Shown: positions 32,674-45,396, numbered from the stretch's first letter. The stretch is 64,000 nucleotides of DNA from Hygrophila difformis (GCA_030278955.1 JAOANR010000003.1:22343050-22407049); one strand, 5' to 3'. Numbers and translations are program-made. The notes: generated by a model not told the origin, from the sequence alone.

Positions 32674-34060
32674 AAAGACATATAATGAAGAGATCGTATT
32701 CACACGATGAATGCACTACAGACCGTATTCACACGAAGAGAGTACATATTTATAGCACCAAATATGGAATTAACCTGCAAAGTAAAGATTCCGAAGCAAA
32801 GATTAAGGGAAAACTCAGTAATATCTTCCTATAAACATATGTGCGATTGGAGAGGAATGCAAACTCTAGGACACACAGATTGATCTAGCATTTGAGCAAA
32901 CAACTTAAAGGCATAATTTCCATAATCTTGTGTACCAAACTCACCCAAATCCCACCAACAATTCGAATTTTAAGGCTTTGAAGGGAATGCCTTTGGGCAT
33001 GAAATTCTGCTATTCATAGTCGAAGAATTCATTACATCTATACTTTTTCTTATTTTCTTAAATTTATATTACCGATGCTTAATTACTAATCCACAACAGA
33101 AAAGAAAAGGGCAGCGTCGATTGTTACCAGACCCAACAGGGCGCAGCAGCTGCTGTGGAGGATGGGAATGGGGCGGCGGTTATGGAGGTGCAGAAATGGA
33201 CGCAGAGCGGCTGAGATGGGGAGAGGGCGGCGTCAGAACAGTCGTGGTGCGAAGGCTGCGGCAGAGAGAGGGGCCGCGGCGCCGAAGCCACCCCGCTGAC
33301 CGAAGTGCGACATTGGAGAGCCCAACGGCGGCGGGATCCACAGAGGAAGGCAAGCGAAATCCTGAAATTAGCCCAACACCCCAATTTCCACAATTGAAAC
33401 TAAATGAATACACCCAAAACCATAACGCTGAAATGAAACCTTAAACAAAATAGATGCAATGGGTCGCGCAATAATCGAGACAGAATCCGGTGGGGGAGGA
33501 GTGGTGAGCGACCAAGGGGAGCGGCGGCGAGGTTCGTGAGCCGTGCGGCGGAGATGGATTTCGAAACAGAAGTGACGGCGAGGGAGAGGCCCAGTCACAA
33601 GGGCTAGTGGGCTGCAGGAGGCCCGACACGGCAGTAGCAGTCGCTGAAGGAGCGGGGAGGTGGTGGGCGAGGCTATGATGCTAAAGGGACAAGGGTCGGT
33701 GCTTTCAAGGGCAATGAGGGAGTAGACTGGAAGAGACGGAATAGGAGATCGGAGAAGTGAATTACGAATGTGAAAGTGAAGAATAGCAGAAGGATAAAAT
33801 GAAGCAAGGGCAAAACAGGAACAAAGGATCGATTATTACTGTTCAACACAGAACTACTGTTCATCCTTTGCGTTGCATTTATATATATATTATATATATT
33901 GATTATATCATTTGATTTGATCCAAAATTTCGAATATTTGACACTTTAAATATCCACATTTTCGGATCAAATATGAATATGAATTTTCGAAAATATTCAA
34001 AAAAATTCGAATTATATATATATATTTTGCGTAGCCGGAGCCGGATAATGAACATACAAA
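32674..34060 (-). other. 5' flank of the Argonaute exon
   Basis: It includes a C/T-rich, leader-like stretch on the minus strand (about 33840-33130) and a possible splice acceptor near 32778. No Gly/Arg-rich Argonaute N-terminus was recognised. Several overlapping ORFs at 33121-33630 on both strands reflect GC-rich composition. It is probably an untranslated leader with introns. Confidence 0.35.
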
Positions 34061-34149
34061 AGAAGGAAGCAAAAACTACAATCTAGAACGAAAAGACAGC
34101 GAAATAAAAAAACAGAAATAAAAGACTGACGCTAGAAGGAGGAGTGAAA

Positions 34150-36700
34150 CTAGGCTCCAGGAAGCTATCCTCCTGCAACGTCAAGCTGAAGTGCCTCTAT
34201 GATGAAATTTGGGGAGAAAGCCCATGTTTTATAGAAGCTCTCCACCGACGCTCCATGCTTGGCCAAGCAATCGGCCACATTGTTGGCTTCTCTCTAAGTG
34301 TGCTCAATAATGCAGCTGTCAAAACGGTCCCTTGCATCTCAAATTTTCTGGATAAGAGAAGCATACGGATGGTGGTGCTCACTTTTGTTTAATAAGCTGA
34401 TGGCCTGAGTTGAATCTGAATAAACTGTGATCCTGCTAATCCCTTTCTTTAACACAAACTCCAGTCCAGCTTCCAAGGCCGACAACTCTGCTGGGAGGAT
34501 TGGGGCTGTTCCTAGGTGCCCGCAGCCGCCCCCTTTCCATTCTCCATTGTCGCTTCTTACTACAAAACCGAAGCCCGCTAGGCCGGGGTCCCTTGCGAAC
34601 TTCCATCAATGTTGAGAATGGTCCTATGGTGGTTCAAAGCATTCCATTTAGTTTGGCGCCTGTTCTTAGTCAGATCATGCGCCCTGGTACTGGCCTTCTC
34701 CATATCGACCCTCAAATTATTGATACCCTCTTGATGGCCCATAAGGTTTTAGACTGCCCTTGGAACACTCTTGCATTCCTTTCTAGCCAGACTAGCCAGA
34801 TTGTTGCAGCAAACAAAAAGCCCCAGCAGCTGTAGAGACCCTGGAGGAAATTTTTTATGTCCCCTTTTTGGATATCCTGACAATCGCTTGGGATATGTAT
34901 GTTCAGGGTCCTCCATACTTGTTTAGCCCGCGGACAGTAAAAGAAACAGTGGCTTTAATCTTCAACTTCAACCCCACATATGGTACATAGTGGGGATGTA
35001 TTGAGTTTCCTTGTGAATCTTAACCAATTGACTGGAATCGCCTCGTGACACAGCAACCAAAAAATTAATCCTATTTTTTCTGGAAGATTAGTTTTCCACA
35101 TCCATTTCCATCCCTCTTCTTCCTCCTCATTCGAGCCAAGGTGCTTGTAGGCTGACTGAACTGTGTATTTCCTGTTGAGCTTTTCTCCCATATCCAACAG
35201 TCCTCTATCTCTGGGTGAAGAGTTGGGGGGGGTGGGGGGGGGGGGGGGGGAGGGGAGCTTGAATAGCAGCCATCAAGTTTCCAGGGAGTATAGAGTATAG
35301 ATGCTCCCACCTCCAGTTTCCATTCTGCACAACATCACATACCCGTGCATATATATTGTGAGATGCAATGAAGGGAATGAGGTGCCCGATGTGTTTGCCA
35401 TTCCACCAACCAGTAAACCAAAGGGAAGAAGCACCGTTTCCCAGCCGAATAGAGAACCCATCACGCAGCATTGGGAGAACTTTGTTGACAATTTTAAGAG
35501 TGTGGGAGCGTTTATTCCAGGTTGCCCGCAGAGAAAGTGTTTCCATGCAGAAGTCTCCCTTGATCATCCGAACCCAAGGTTTGTTAGTAGAATGTAGGAT
35601 CCCCCATAAGATTTTACCCAAGAGAGCCGTTTTCATAAGGCGAGCACGCTTAAGCCCCAAGCCTCCACATGTTTTGGATTTAGCCACCGTGTCCCATTTG
35701 ACTAAATAGAGTCCCTTTCCTTTGTTATCCTTCCACAAACATCGACTTATTCTCTTGTCTATGTGATTACAAATGGATCCGGGGAGCCAATGCAGCTGCA
35801 TGAAATACGATGGTATGGCAGCAAGAACAGACCGACATAATGTAAGCCGCCCGGCTTTGTTTAAAAGTTTACAAGCCCAACCCTCCATCCGGGCGTCCAT
35901 TTTGTCAAGGATAAAAGAAAAATCTCCTATCCTTTTTCATTCCTGTTAGGATAGGGAACCTATATATGACTCAAACCTATTAGTTTCTGGCATTTTGGAG
36001 CTCCTCTCTGATCCAGACTCTGTCCTCTTGCCTGATATAATGAGGAATAAAGACCGATGATTTCATTTGATTGAGCTGGAGGCCGGACTTATCAGCAAAT
36101 GTTTGTACCGTGTGAGCCTGGCATCTAATGCTACCTCTCTCAATCATAGAGCGGAGAATCAGGTCGTCTGCAAAAATTAAATGGGACAAGGAGGTGTCCT
36201 GATTAGTGCAAATCGGCAACCAAGTGTGAAGAGAGAGTTGGTGATGTATCATGAGGGAGAGTTTCTCAATGACGATGAGAAATAGATATGGAGATATAGG
36301 GTCGCCTTGCCTTAGGCCCTTGCCCGGGATAAATTTCTCCAGCAATGCTCCATTCAATATAACTGAATAGGCCGGTGAGGATACGCAAAACATAATCACA
36401 TTCACAATCGCTTTCGAATATCCAAGTTCCAGCAGACACTGATTTAAGAAGTCCCATCTAACGTTGTCATAAGCTTTTTCAATGTCAATTTTGAGAACCA
36501 CGCCTTGGATATTGGCTTTGCAACCTGAAAGGATGCCCATGAGTTCTTGTAAGGTGATCGCATTGTCGAAGTGCCCCTCTCGGGCAAGAAATCCGATTGG
36601 TGGGGCGAGATGGTTGATGCTAACCTGAAAGAGATGCCCATGAAGTATATGATTGTTCATCCCTAAACATGACATTATAATATCGACTGCCGCCACATTT
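34150..36700 (-). pseudogene. L1-type LINE ORF2 fragment (RT, zf-RVT, RNase H), 5'-truncated
   Basis: On the minus strand, RT appears first (36696-35980) with LKIDIEKAYDNVRWDFL, GLRQGDPISPYLF and the catalytic FADD of LIFADDLIL. A thumb/linker part follows (35900-35260). Next is a zinc-binding RVT region (35197-34955; YTVQSAYKHL, CTICG). Last is an RNase H domain (about 34620-34150; the frame includes GHLGTAPILPAELSALEAG). The endonuclease and the start of RT are missing. Frames are broken at about 35940, at a G-rich tract (35225-35256) and near 34950. No poly(A) tail or target duplication was recognised. Confidence 0.85.
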
Positions 36701-36720
36701 AAACTATATTATATGCGTAT

Positions 36721-37169
36721 GAGAGACAAAGAGATTTTAATTACTTAACTAACATACCCGCCCGCGCAATGCGCAGAAGTAAAATTTAATATAATTTTAA
36801 AAATAACGTAATATTTTAAAAATTTAAATATTTTATTACATAAAATTTGGTTCGTGCGAATTTTCTGACCACATTATTGAGAAAAAAATGTGACAAAGTG
36901 GTTTAGCAACTTTATCAATTAAGTTATTTTCCAAATATTGTTGTTTGATTGATTTAGCCCATAATCTATTTGATTTTACATTACTTAATTTATAAATTTA
37001 CAGTAGAATTTGTTTGATATGAATTCTGTAATATATTTGATTTTATATTTTTAATTTATAATTTGCTAGATATATTTGTAATAATTACTTAATTTATAAA
37101 TGACATTACTTAGTATTTTCGTCTTTTTTAACTCCATTTTATATTTTTATATATTAATTTATTATTATA
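36721..37169. other. AT-rich intergenic DNA
   Basis: No gene or clear repeat boundary; nothing further was recognised. Confidence 0.4.
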
Positions 37170-37545
37170 TATCACATTCTAATAATGCCATTGGACTCCT
37201 TGACCAATGGTCTGTCTCCCACCCCTGGCTCTGCTCTGGCATCATATTAAAGACCATAGAGACGTCTTTGACCGATGTTCAGTTCATCATGTACTTTGCG
37301 AGGGTAAAATGGTCGCGGATTGTCTAGCAAAACATGGTGCATCTCTAAAAGAATTCTACACTACTTAGGTATTCCCCCTGACTTCACGCACGGGGCGTTA
37401 GCGGCGAATTCTTCCGGCGTGTGGTTCCCAAGAGCCTAAGTCTTAGCTTATTTTTTCCTTTATGCTTTTTGGACACCTCTTTTTGTTGCTTTTTTTTTCT
37501 TTATTTTCTTTTCAATTTTTTATCTGGCTTCAGCTTTCAAAAAAA
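37170..37545 (+). mobile_element. 3' end of a second L1-type LINE
   Basis: In the plus frame at about 37300-37365 is the end of an RNase H domain (MVADCLAKHGASLKEFY, then a stop). A T-rich 3' UTR and a short A-run at 37540 follow. The same DCLAKHGAS motif closes the minus-strand LINE at 34150-36700. Confidence 0.65.
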
Positions 37546-37654
37546 TAATGTTAATAATCGTAGAACATTATTCATATAAATACGGAGTGACTAATACAAA
37601 TGTAATCATGAATATATAATTCTCATATTATATTATATTATATTATATTATATG

Positions 37655-38215
37655 TAGGGATGAAAACGGCACGGATACGATCAGATAGTATCGGATACGA
37701 ATATTATCCCACAATTTTTTCTCGAATTCGGATCGATACGAATATGCCGGATACGAATAAGAATTCGAATATTTTCCGGATAAGAATACATGTCGGATAC
37801 AGGACGGATATGTGATAGATACGGATTCAATTGATATAGATTATCGAATAATTTTGATAATCTTTTTTGAAAGTTTGATAATTTTTTTGATAATTTTTAT
37901 AAAAATTATCGGATAATTTGATTTTTTTATTATATTGATAATTTTTAATCAATAAATACTAATATAATAATATATTCGGATATTCATATTTAAAATCCGG
38001 ATAATATCCTAACAATTTTTGGATACGGCCGGATATTTTCGGGTACAGTCAGATATTTTCGGATACGAATACGAATGTAGATATTAAACTACATATTTGA
38101 ATTCGGATACGAATATTAAAATATTTGACCTAATAATTGTGTATAGATTCGGATTGAATATAATCGGATACGTCATGGGATCGATCGGATATTTACCGTA
38201 CCGCTTTCACCCCTA
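37655..38215 (+). mobile_element. hAT-type MITE, 561 bp
   Basis: Inverted ends TAGGGATGAAAACGG and CCGCTTTCACCCCTA are flanked by a perfect 8-bp target duplication attatatg (37647-37654 and 38216-38223). The interior is full of ggatacgaat-type repeats and non-coding. Confidence 0.88.
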
Positions 38216-38223
38216 ATTATATG

Positions 38224-39330
38224 TATATATATTATATAACTATATAGTACTATATTTATTCAATTACACGAAGTTACAAGATGTTGTATATCAAAATAAT
38301 CTTTTTAATTTATGTAGTGTTATTATATATATCTTTAATATTAATTAATAATATCTTTAAAAATATAGGATGCCTACATTATATATATCCACCATTCAAA
38401 ATTAGATTAAAATCTTCTAGAATAATAACAAATCACTATACTAACTAAAGAGTTGGGAAAAAGATAAAAAAACTAATTTAAATCATTCCCTGTCCAATTT
38501 ATTGGATTATTCTCAATTTTCCCGAATTCAATTAAATAATGGTTGTTTTTCTACTTTGTAGTAAACTTAAATCAATTCAAAAAATATATAAAACTATATT
38601 AACAAAAGGAAAAAAATACATAAAAAATAAAGTGGACATCTCCAAATTTACTCTCTTCAGTTTTTTCTTTATTTTCGAATTTCAAATAAAGACAAAAAAC
38701 AAAAAAATAACAAAATCAACCTGAAATAGATCTCATAAAATACAAAAATTTTGAGTAGAATACAAAGGAGAATGACAAAATAATTTGAAGAGTAAGACTT
38801 CATTGCAATTTTGAATTTTAATATGTAATCTTGCGAAAGTTAATGGAAAAACATTAGAAATATATATTTAACCATACATATAATAAAAAAAAAGAAAAAA
38901 AACCACTAAAGTTATTCATAGGCGGAGTAAAAAAAATATTACATGAATAGCAATATGATGAATATATAACAATAAAATAGAGAAAAATTAACCTGCAATA
39001 AAAGAAAATATTAGGAAAACATTGGCGTACATGAGAAGAAAAAACAAAAGACATTGTTTAAATATAAAATCATAATTGAGAAGACAAAAAGAAATAATGA
39101 AGAATAAGAATGAAGAAATAAAATATGAAATAATGAGAATTTCAAGACAACTGTTAGATTAAATAAATGTGTGAGTGGAGCATTTATAGAGAAATATGAG
39201 GAGCTTTGGTGGAGATATGAAAATCTTAGAGGAATAGAATCAGATTTAATTTGACGTGATTTTCTAATAATACATAATAGTATAAATTAATTAAAGATAT
39301 TATAATATTTTATTAAGAACTCATTAGGAT
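38224..39330. other. AT-rich intergenic DNA
   Basis: Strongly AT-rich with many homopolymer runs; ORFs here are compositional. Nothing further was recognised. Confidence 0.4.
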
Positions 39331-39339
39331 ATTTATAAA

Positions 39340-40353
39340 GAGATAATAACTAAAATAGGCCACCAGAAGGAGTTATTTCCACTTTTAGGCCACCATAATT
39401 TGATTTAGGGAAATGAGCCATTAGAAGAATTTCGGACCTGAATTTAGACCATTGGGCTGAAATTCGGGTCGAGGTGGCCCTAAAAGTAAAAATGATTCCT
39501 TCTGGTGGCCTATTTTGGTTTTTCTTCAATTATTTTTTTTATTTTATGTAATTAAAATAAATAATACTCATTCTGTGCCATTATTTATGTCTTTTTTTAT
39601 TCCAACATTTTCATTTTATTTTCATTTTAAAAAATAATTAAATATTAATCGTCAAACATACTGATCACATCACATTAATAAATAAATATATTAAACTTTC
39701 AAACCCACGACCATTAATAATTTCAATCCATCCTACAACCGCATATCAGTAAATCACATATAAATGAATAATTAAAATTGTAAACCCATTACACTCACAA
39801 TATATAAATTCTTAAGTTACCTTTTACTATAAATTAAAATTGTAAACTCATTACCTCTTACACATTATATAAAAGGTAACTTAAGAATTTATATAATGTG
39901 ATTGTAGTGAATTTATAATTTTAATTTATTTATTTATGTGTGATACCGATATATGGTTGTAGGTTGGATTGAAATATTAATGGTAGTGAGTTTGAAAGTT
40001 AAATATATTTATTTATTAATGCTATATGATGAGTAGGTTTGACAATTAATATTTAATTATTTTTAAAATAGAAATAAACTAAAAATGTTGGAACAAGAAA
40101 AAATGAAAGTAGGACATAGATAATGACACGGAATGAGTATTATTTATTTTAATTACATAAAATAATTCAGCAAAACTAAAATAGGCCACAAGAAGGAGTC
40201 ACTTGCATTTTTAAGCCATCGCGGCCCGAATTCCAGCTCAATGGTCTAAATTCAGGCCCGAAATCCTTTTAATGACATATTTCCCTAAATCAAAATATTG
40301 TGGCCCAAAAGTGGAAATTACTCCTTCTGGTGGCCTATTTTAGTTATTACCTC
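39340..40353 (+). mobile_element. Fold-back Mutator-type MITE, 1,014 bp
   Basis: Inverted ends GAGATAATAACTAAAATAGG and its mirror (one mismatch) extend inward to arms of about 490 bp that meet near 39850. Flanks are a perfect 9-bp target duplication atttataaa (39331-39339 and 40354-40362). The 9-bp duplication and GAGATAAT end point to the Mutator superfamily. No transposase. The RNA would fold into a long imperfect hairpin. Confidence 0.85.
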
Positions 40354-40362
40354 ATTTATAAA

Positions 40363-40796
40363 TACAATTATTAGATTAAATTGAAGTTTTTATATAGAAT
40401 ATATAGATATAGATGAACTGAGTGTACGGGTTTCACTTTAATTTGTCTTTGAGGCATTAAATTAAAGCAATGCCATTCACAAAATTGCGAAAAATAATGT
40501 AATAAAGTATCCTATATGGAGTCCAAACACATCATATCATAAGATTATATATGATCTTGCTGATCCAATACAATCACATTTTTTTAATCCTTAACAACAA
40601 AACCTGATTGATAAGAACAAAGCTCGAAACATTCATTTTTAATTAATTGGATATGAATATGATAGACTAGTGGACATCAATTGGACATGCATGCATATAT
40701 ATATACATACTGGAGTAACAAAGTTTCTCATCAGATTTAGTAATTTAATTAATACAAAACCAGACGAAAACATCATAGTCGCATTCGTTTAAATAA
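40363..40796. other. AT-rich intergenic DNA
   Basis: No gene or repeat boundary recognised. Confidence 0.4.
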
Positions 40797-40798
40797 TA

Positions 40799-41057
40799 CT
40801 TCCTCCGTCTGATAATGTTCTTTACACGCCCACTTTTCACGCAGTTCAATGTATATTTTAAATCATTAATAACTCAAGTTCGGTAGAAATAAAAATTCTA
40901 AAAGTTCGATAGTTAAACACTACACGATGAGACGAATATAACAAGATTTCACTTGACTATATTTTACTTGTATAACTATGATAAAAATTTAAGTGAAAGT
41001 TTGTGTGTGAATAGTTGCACATTACCATACGTAGACAATATTACGAGACGGAGGAAG
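40799..41057 (+). mobile_element. Stowaway MITE (259 bp)
   Basis: Ends CTTCCTCCGTCT and GAGACGGAGGAAG, with TA target duplications at 40797-40798 and 41058-41059. Confidence 0.88.
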
Positions 41058-41059
41058 TA

Positions 41060-41441
41060 GATTAGTTTTGCAGATGCCGATCTAATTTTATACCCAACTC
41101 ACAGAGTTTATTTTATATTACTATTACCTTAGAAAAATAGTCTTGGGGTCGAGGAGGATTAAAAAGTAGATCGATGTTCGATCAGGAACCCCAAAGAAAT
41201 TAAAGATAAAAAAAAGTCATATTTATTTACTTAGTTTATTTAGTAATAGAGTGATTAAATATATCATATCTATATTTTAGTTAAAGTATGATTAATTATT
41301 TTATTAATCGAAATGAGAATTTGCTCAAATGATCAAGAATGAGCTCCAACACTTATTCAAAACAAACAATTATATATTGGCATGGCAAAATTCATATTGA
41401 ATAAGTGATTAAAAAAAGAGAATGACCATTGTAAGATGAAA
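41060..41441. other. AT-rich intergenic DNA
   Basis: No gene or repeat boundary recognised. Confidence 0.4.
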
Positions 41442-41443
41442 TA

Positions 41444-41702
41444 CTCCCCTGTCCCATTTAAGATGTCTTGTTTCATTTCTGCACACAATTCAATGCACAT
41501 TTTCAATCGTTAATATCTCAAAATATATACAACAAAAAATTATGTAAAATATATATTATAAAACTATATGATTATACGATTCTAACAAGATCTAACTCGA
41601 CTATTTTTTTTCAAACATATACTTGGAATAATATTGAGTCAAAGTTAAACAATAAACAGTGCCAAAAAGTCAAACCAGACATCTTGCCTGGGACGGAGGG
41701 AG
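41444..41702 (+). mobile_element. Stowaway MITE (259 bp), second copy
   Basis: Ends CTCCCCTGTCCCA and GGGACGGAGGGAG, with TA at 41442-41443 and 41703-41704. Same length as the copy at 40799 but clearly diverged in sequence. Confidence 0.88.
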
Positions 41703-41704
41703 TA

Positions 41705-42463
41705 ATAAACAGACCCGTGTCTTTCTTGGATACCAATAAAATCTCTCACTTATCACATAGTCATTTTTAATTGTTTATTTTTTCACTCATGGAAACCGAT
41801 TTTAAGTAAATAAATTTTCTATCCCCAGGGTAGATTAACTATCACTTTACATATTTGAAATTAAGCTTAAAGCCACATGAATTTTAATAATACAAATACA
41901 TCATTGGTAACTTTATATGTTATGGATATGTTGTCTTATTCAAAGAATACAAACATAGACATATAATAATGTTCAGATAGAATAAGACCGGAAACATATA
42001 CCAGAGGAATTCAAACTCTAGAATTACAATCTAACAAGTAATCATGATTACAGTCTGAATTTTTGGACAGACCAACTCATTAATTAAATCCATAATCAGC
42101 TGAATCAACAGAAACAAGCTTTCTTTTTCAAAACACATGAGTCGTTCAAAGTCGACAATATAATCACAAATTATTGATTGGAAACCTCCTATCACCACCA
42201 CTTTGAAAGCTAGCTTGTAATTGCTGAAAATAAATCCAACAAAAAATTTCCATGCAAACATCGAAATTTTACACATAGCAAAAGGGCAAAAAGGAAATTA
42301 AAAGTTTGCTTCTTTTTTTTCTTTTTTTTTTTCCTTTCCAAAAAGTAAAATACATATATATATATATATAAATATAAATATAAATAATTAAAGACAGTAG
42401 CTAACTAGTGATCGTGATCCTGACATGATGATCACTACGAAATTGACGATGAATATTGATTAT
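41705..42463. other. 3' flank of the zinc-finger gene
   Basis: No coding signal. It contains T-rich runs (42308-42340) and a TA microsatellite (about 42355-42370). The 3' UTR of the minus-strand gene would lie at its right end. Confidence 0.45.
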
Positions 42464-43183
42464 TCATAATTTGAGTGACAAATCCAATTTCATCAAATCC
42501 CCACCTTCATTATTATTATTATTAGTATTGCTACTATTCCCCCCTTTCATTTTTGAAGAATTACTATCGTATCCTTCAATAATTCCGCCCCCGAATCTCG
42601 CCGCCGGACAGTTGTTCTCCACCGACATCAGCCGTCCGATCCCCGGCTGCTGATCCAACGGCTTCCTTCCCCACCCCGGCTGTCCGTACATGCTCCCAAA
42701 CCCATACCCGTATCCGTACCCGTACCCGTTGCTGGGCTTATGTATCATGGAGTGCGCCTGAATCCCGAGAGACCTGCCAAACATCGGCGGCGTGGAGGAA
42801 GCTCCGCCGCCGCCACGCTGGCCCTGCTTCCGCGCGATGGTCCGCTCGCGCTTGTGGGCGTTCTGGTGGCCGCCGAGCGCCTGCGAGCTGTAGAACTTGC
42901 GGCTGCAGTAGTTGCAAGAGAAGACGCGGTTTTCCGGCGGTGGGACGACGGCGTTTTGGGAATTAGGGTTTTGCTCATCATCAGCATCATCTGTGCAATC
43001 GTCTTGTTGTTGGGTTGAAATTTGAAGGGTGAGATTGAGGACGAGGTTGTTTTCATGGTTAGGGTTTCTGGGTGGCTGATCATTGTTGCTGTGAATTAGT
43101 ATTTGATTCTCAGATGTTGGGGGCTGCTGCTGCAATTTAGGGGGGGAATTGGGGGGCTCCATACATGGATTATTGGATTGCAT
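42464..43183 (-). CDS. Single-C2H2 zinc-finger protein with EAR motif, ZFP4/ZFP7-like
   Basis: An intronless 239-aa protein; the start is ATG 43181-43183, since the open frame upstream has no ATG. Residues 1-75 are Pro/Gln/Asn rich, with LNLTLQIS as a possible EAR-type motif. One C2H2 finger (about 87-109) reads [20 protein letters not shown], carrying the plant-specific QALGGH helix. The conserved block [12 protein letters not shown] follows, then a Gly-Tyr repeat ([11 protein letters not shown]). The C-terminal LDLSLKL is an EAR repressor motif. This order matches ZFP1/3/4/7-type nuclear repressors, which act in hormone and development responses in Arabidopsis. It is the only intact host gene in the window. 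Low-complexity runs (Gln, Asn, Gly) are normal for the family. Confidence 0.9.
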   Translation of the reverse strand: MQSNNPCMEPPNSPPKLQQQPPTSENQILIHSNNDQPPRNPNHENNLVLNLTLQISTQQQDDCTDDADDEQNPNSQNAVVPPPENRVFSCNYCSRKFYSSQALGGHQNAHKRERTIARKQGQRGGGGASSTPPMFGRSLGIQAHSMIHKPSNGYGYGYGYGFGSMYGQPGWGRKPLDQQPGIGRLMSVENNCPAARFGGGIIEGYDSNSSKMKGGNSSNTNNNNNEGGDLMKLDLSLKL

Positions 43184-43774
43184 TGGAAGGGCTTTGACAA
43201 TCAAAAGGTTGAAATTCTGAGGGGGTTTTAATATTGGTTATTTTTTTGATTGATTAAGGAAAATTAAATGCTGTCTGATTGGTAAAGTATTAGTAATATA
43301 TAAATACACACACACATTATACTATTATGTGCATGTATAAATGGAAAGGAATGGAATTTTTACAGTTACAGAGTAGATAATATGATTTTTTTGTAGGGAT
43401 GGATTTCTTGAGAGGTCCGGGATTACAATGCCAGATTGAGTCATGGTGTGGGCCTGGTATTTGGATCCATGGAGCTTTCAGGGGGATTAGGTCTATAAAT
43501 CTTTGCTTTTAGTGTTTGTCGTGTCTATGTAGTGCCACGTGTCGAATTTTGGGACAATGTGGTTTGCCCAATTTGGGGAAATTTTTGTGGTAAGCATTCA
43601 CCATCAACCTTGTTTGAAAATAAAAACTGGGATAGAGTGACAGAGAGAGATAAAAGCAGCTTTTGCATGCGTTACAAATACGGAGTATAATAACTAATCA
43701 GGAATTATATTACTTTATTAATAAATTAATTTAGTAATTAACACAATATACCTATATTTAATTTATTAAATAAT
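43184..43774 (-). promoter_or_regulatory. Upstream region of the zinc-finger gene
   Basis: On the minus strand a TATA-like tatttatata lies near 43297-43306, about 115 bp before the ATG. A CA/GT microsatellite lies beside it. No transcription start can be set from sequence. No other gene. Confidence 0.35.
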
Positions 43775-43776
43775 TA

Positions 43777-44034
43777 CTCTCACCCTCCCATTTTAATTGT
43801 CTTGTTTGATTTTTTTGGAACCGTTAATTATTTAACTTTAATTTAATATTATTACAATTATATATTTGAAAAAAATAGCCGTCGTGCTGGGTATTGTTAG
43901 AATCATAAAATCATATAGTTTTATAATATATATTTTACACAATTTTTTTGTACATATTTTGATATATTGACGAGTGAAAATATGTATTGAATTGTATACC
44001 GAAAGCACAATAAGACAGGTTAAATGCCACAGAG
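43777..44034 (+). mobile_element. Degenerate Stowaway-like MITE
   Basis: The left end CTCTCACCCTCCCATTTTAA after TA is recognisable. The right end (aataagacaggttaaatg...cacagag) is a decayed mirror. The length, 258 bp, matches the better preserved copies. Confidence 0.6.
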
Positions 44035-44078
44035 ATAATATAATATTTTTGTATAATATCAACTGTACAAATTTTGTG

Positions 44079-44239
44079 GAGATGAGGATTTAGCCCAAGT
44101 GGTTAAGTCCCTTGACTTTCAACAGAATGTTGAAGGTTCGATTCCCCCACCGACCTCCAATCCATCCCTTTTATTCCCCTTTCCCAAGTGTCATGAGCTC
44201 CCACTACTCATTTCCAAGTCTTTAATGGCTTCTAAAAAA
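44079..44239 (+). mobile_element. tRNA-derived SINE
   Basis: A tRNA-like head contains A-box-like TAGCCCAAGTGG and B box GGTTCGATTCC (44135-44145). A pyrimidine-rich body and a short A-run follow. The flanks are an imperfect 17-bp direct repeat (44062-44078 and 44240-44256, two mismatches). Confidence 0.72.
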
Positions 44240-44572
44240 ACTATACAATTTTTGTGTTTTATTCCTAAACCCCTCGTAAAAATTAGCATGAGTTTAAATG
44301 AGGACTGGATGGGTTTTATTATTTATTTAAAGAGACGAGATGGGTGCGCGGCTGCGCGCGATCTATCCAGGATTTTTGCACTGGCAAAATAATTACTTTT
44401 AAGTTTTCTCAAAATTTATTTATGGTAAGCTTATTATTGGAGAATTTTGAATTTGCAACGTAGAATTTTTCTTTGGAGTTATTAGTTTGTTTGAAATTTG
44501 AATTTGATAGGGAAAATTGAGTGGGCAATTATGGTAGTTAATGGAGCTAAGCAGAGTGAGTACATTACTATT

Positions 44573-44748
44573 TTCTTTTCTTTTTTTTTTAACATTGACA
44601 CTCATGTGTCGGCAAATGTGTGTGGAGCCCAAACCACATAAATTATAAAGGTGATAAAGGGGAGAGATAGAGGACCGGGTGATAATCGAACCCCAACCAT
44701 AAAGTTGGAAGTCAGGGGACACGACCACTAGGCCAAGTCCTCATTCCC
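44573..44748 (-). mobile_element. tRNA-derived SINE, minus strand
   Basis: Read on the minus strand: A box TGGCCTAGTGG (44725-44735), B box GGTTCGATTAT (44682-44692), body, and an A-rich tail (T-run at 44573-44591 on plus). Perfect 14-bp target duplications agtacattactatt at 44559-44572 and 44749-44762. Related in its head to the SINE at 44079. Confidence 0.88.
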
Positions 44749-44812
44749 AGTACATTACTATTGAATATTGATATACTTTTATTTCTTGAGCAATTATATA
44801 TAGGGCCTGTTT

Positions 44813-45057
44813 GGGAATTAACTATTAATTGTTAACTGATATGTAAGTAATAATTAGTTAAAATGAGCTGTTTGACAATTTCGTGACCAATTTTTTGCCT
44901 AGAATAAACTAAAATTCAAAATGCTGCTATTTGCGGCGGTTTCGAAAAAGGCTGATTGAACACTATTTTAAGTTGTTTTGTCTTTTTAAATAAGCTAATT
45001 TATCTCACATTGTCTTACAAAAGAGCTAATTCGGTAGCTGTTTTGCCAAACAAGGCC
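44813..45057 (+). mobile_element. MITE with GGGCCTGTTTGG-type ends
   Basis: Ends GGGCCTGTTTGG and CCAAACAAGGCC form an imperfect inverted repeat around a 245-bp AT-rich body. The target duplication is unclear (ata on both sides), so hAT versus Harbinger cannot be decided. Confidence 0.55.
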
Positions 45058-45060
45058 ATA

Positions 45061-45394
45061 AGGGAAACAAGATATAAATCAATTTGCTACAATATTACTC
45101 AAAAGCAAACACTATAATATATATATTTATATTAGCAATTGAAATATGTAATTGAGCGAATCTATCGCTGTTAGCATGGATCAAAATTGCGATGGAAATT
45201 TTATACTTTGGCACACGTGAACGACTTGTCCTACATCACTTGGGTTAGGGACCTATCTTTTTCATCAAATATGCATTGAATTGCGTGAAAATGGGTTTGT
45301 AAAAATCATTTTGAGACGGAGGTAGTATATGCACAATGTACTTGTCGCTGGCAAGTGCGCATACTGTATGTAGCTCAGTGGTTAGTGCTATTGT
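45061..45394. other. Spacer with a Stowaway end fragment and a tRNA-like fragment
   Basis: gagacggaggtagta at about 45313-45327 is an isolated right end of a Stowaway. At 45371-45389 tagctcagtggttagtgc looks like the A-box half of a tRNA-type head, cut off by the next MITE. No gene. Confidence 0.45.
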
Positions 45395-45396
45395 AT

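Noticed and set aside
33121..33630. Overlapping ORFs upstream of the Argonaute exon
   Set aside because: Open in several frames on both strands with no Argonaute-like or other domain; treated as leader DNA.
44079..44150. Possible tRNA genes (also 44660-44745 and 45371-45389)
   Set aside because: A and B boxes are present, but the sequences have SINE bodies, A-rich tails and target duplications, or are fragments; no complete cloverleaf.
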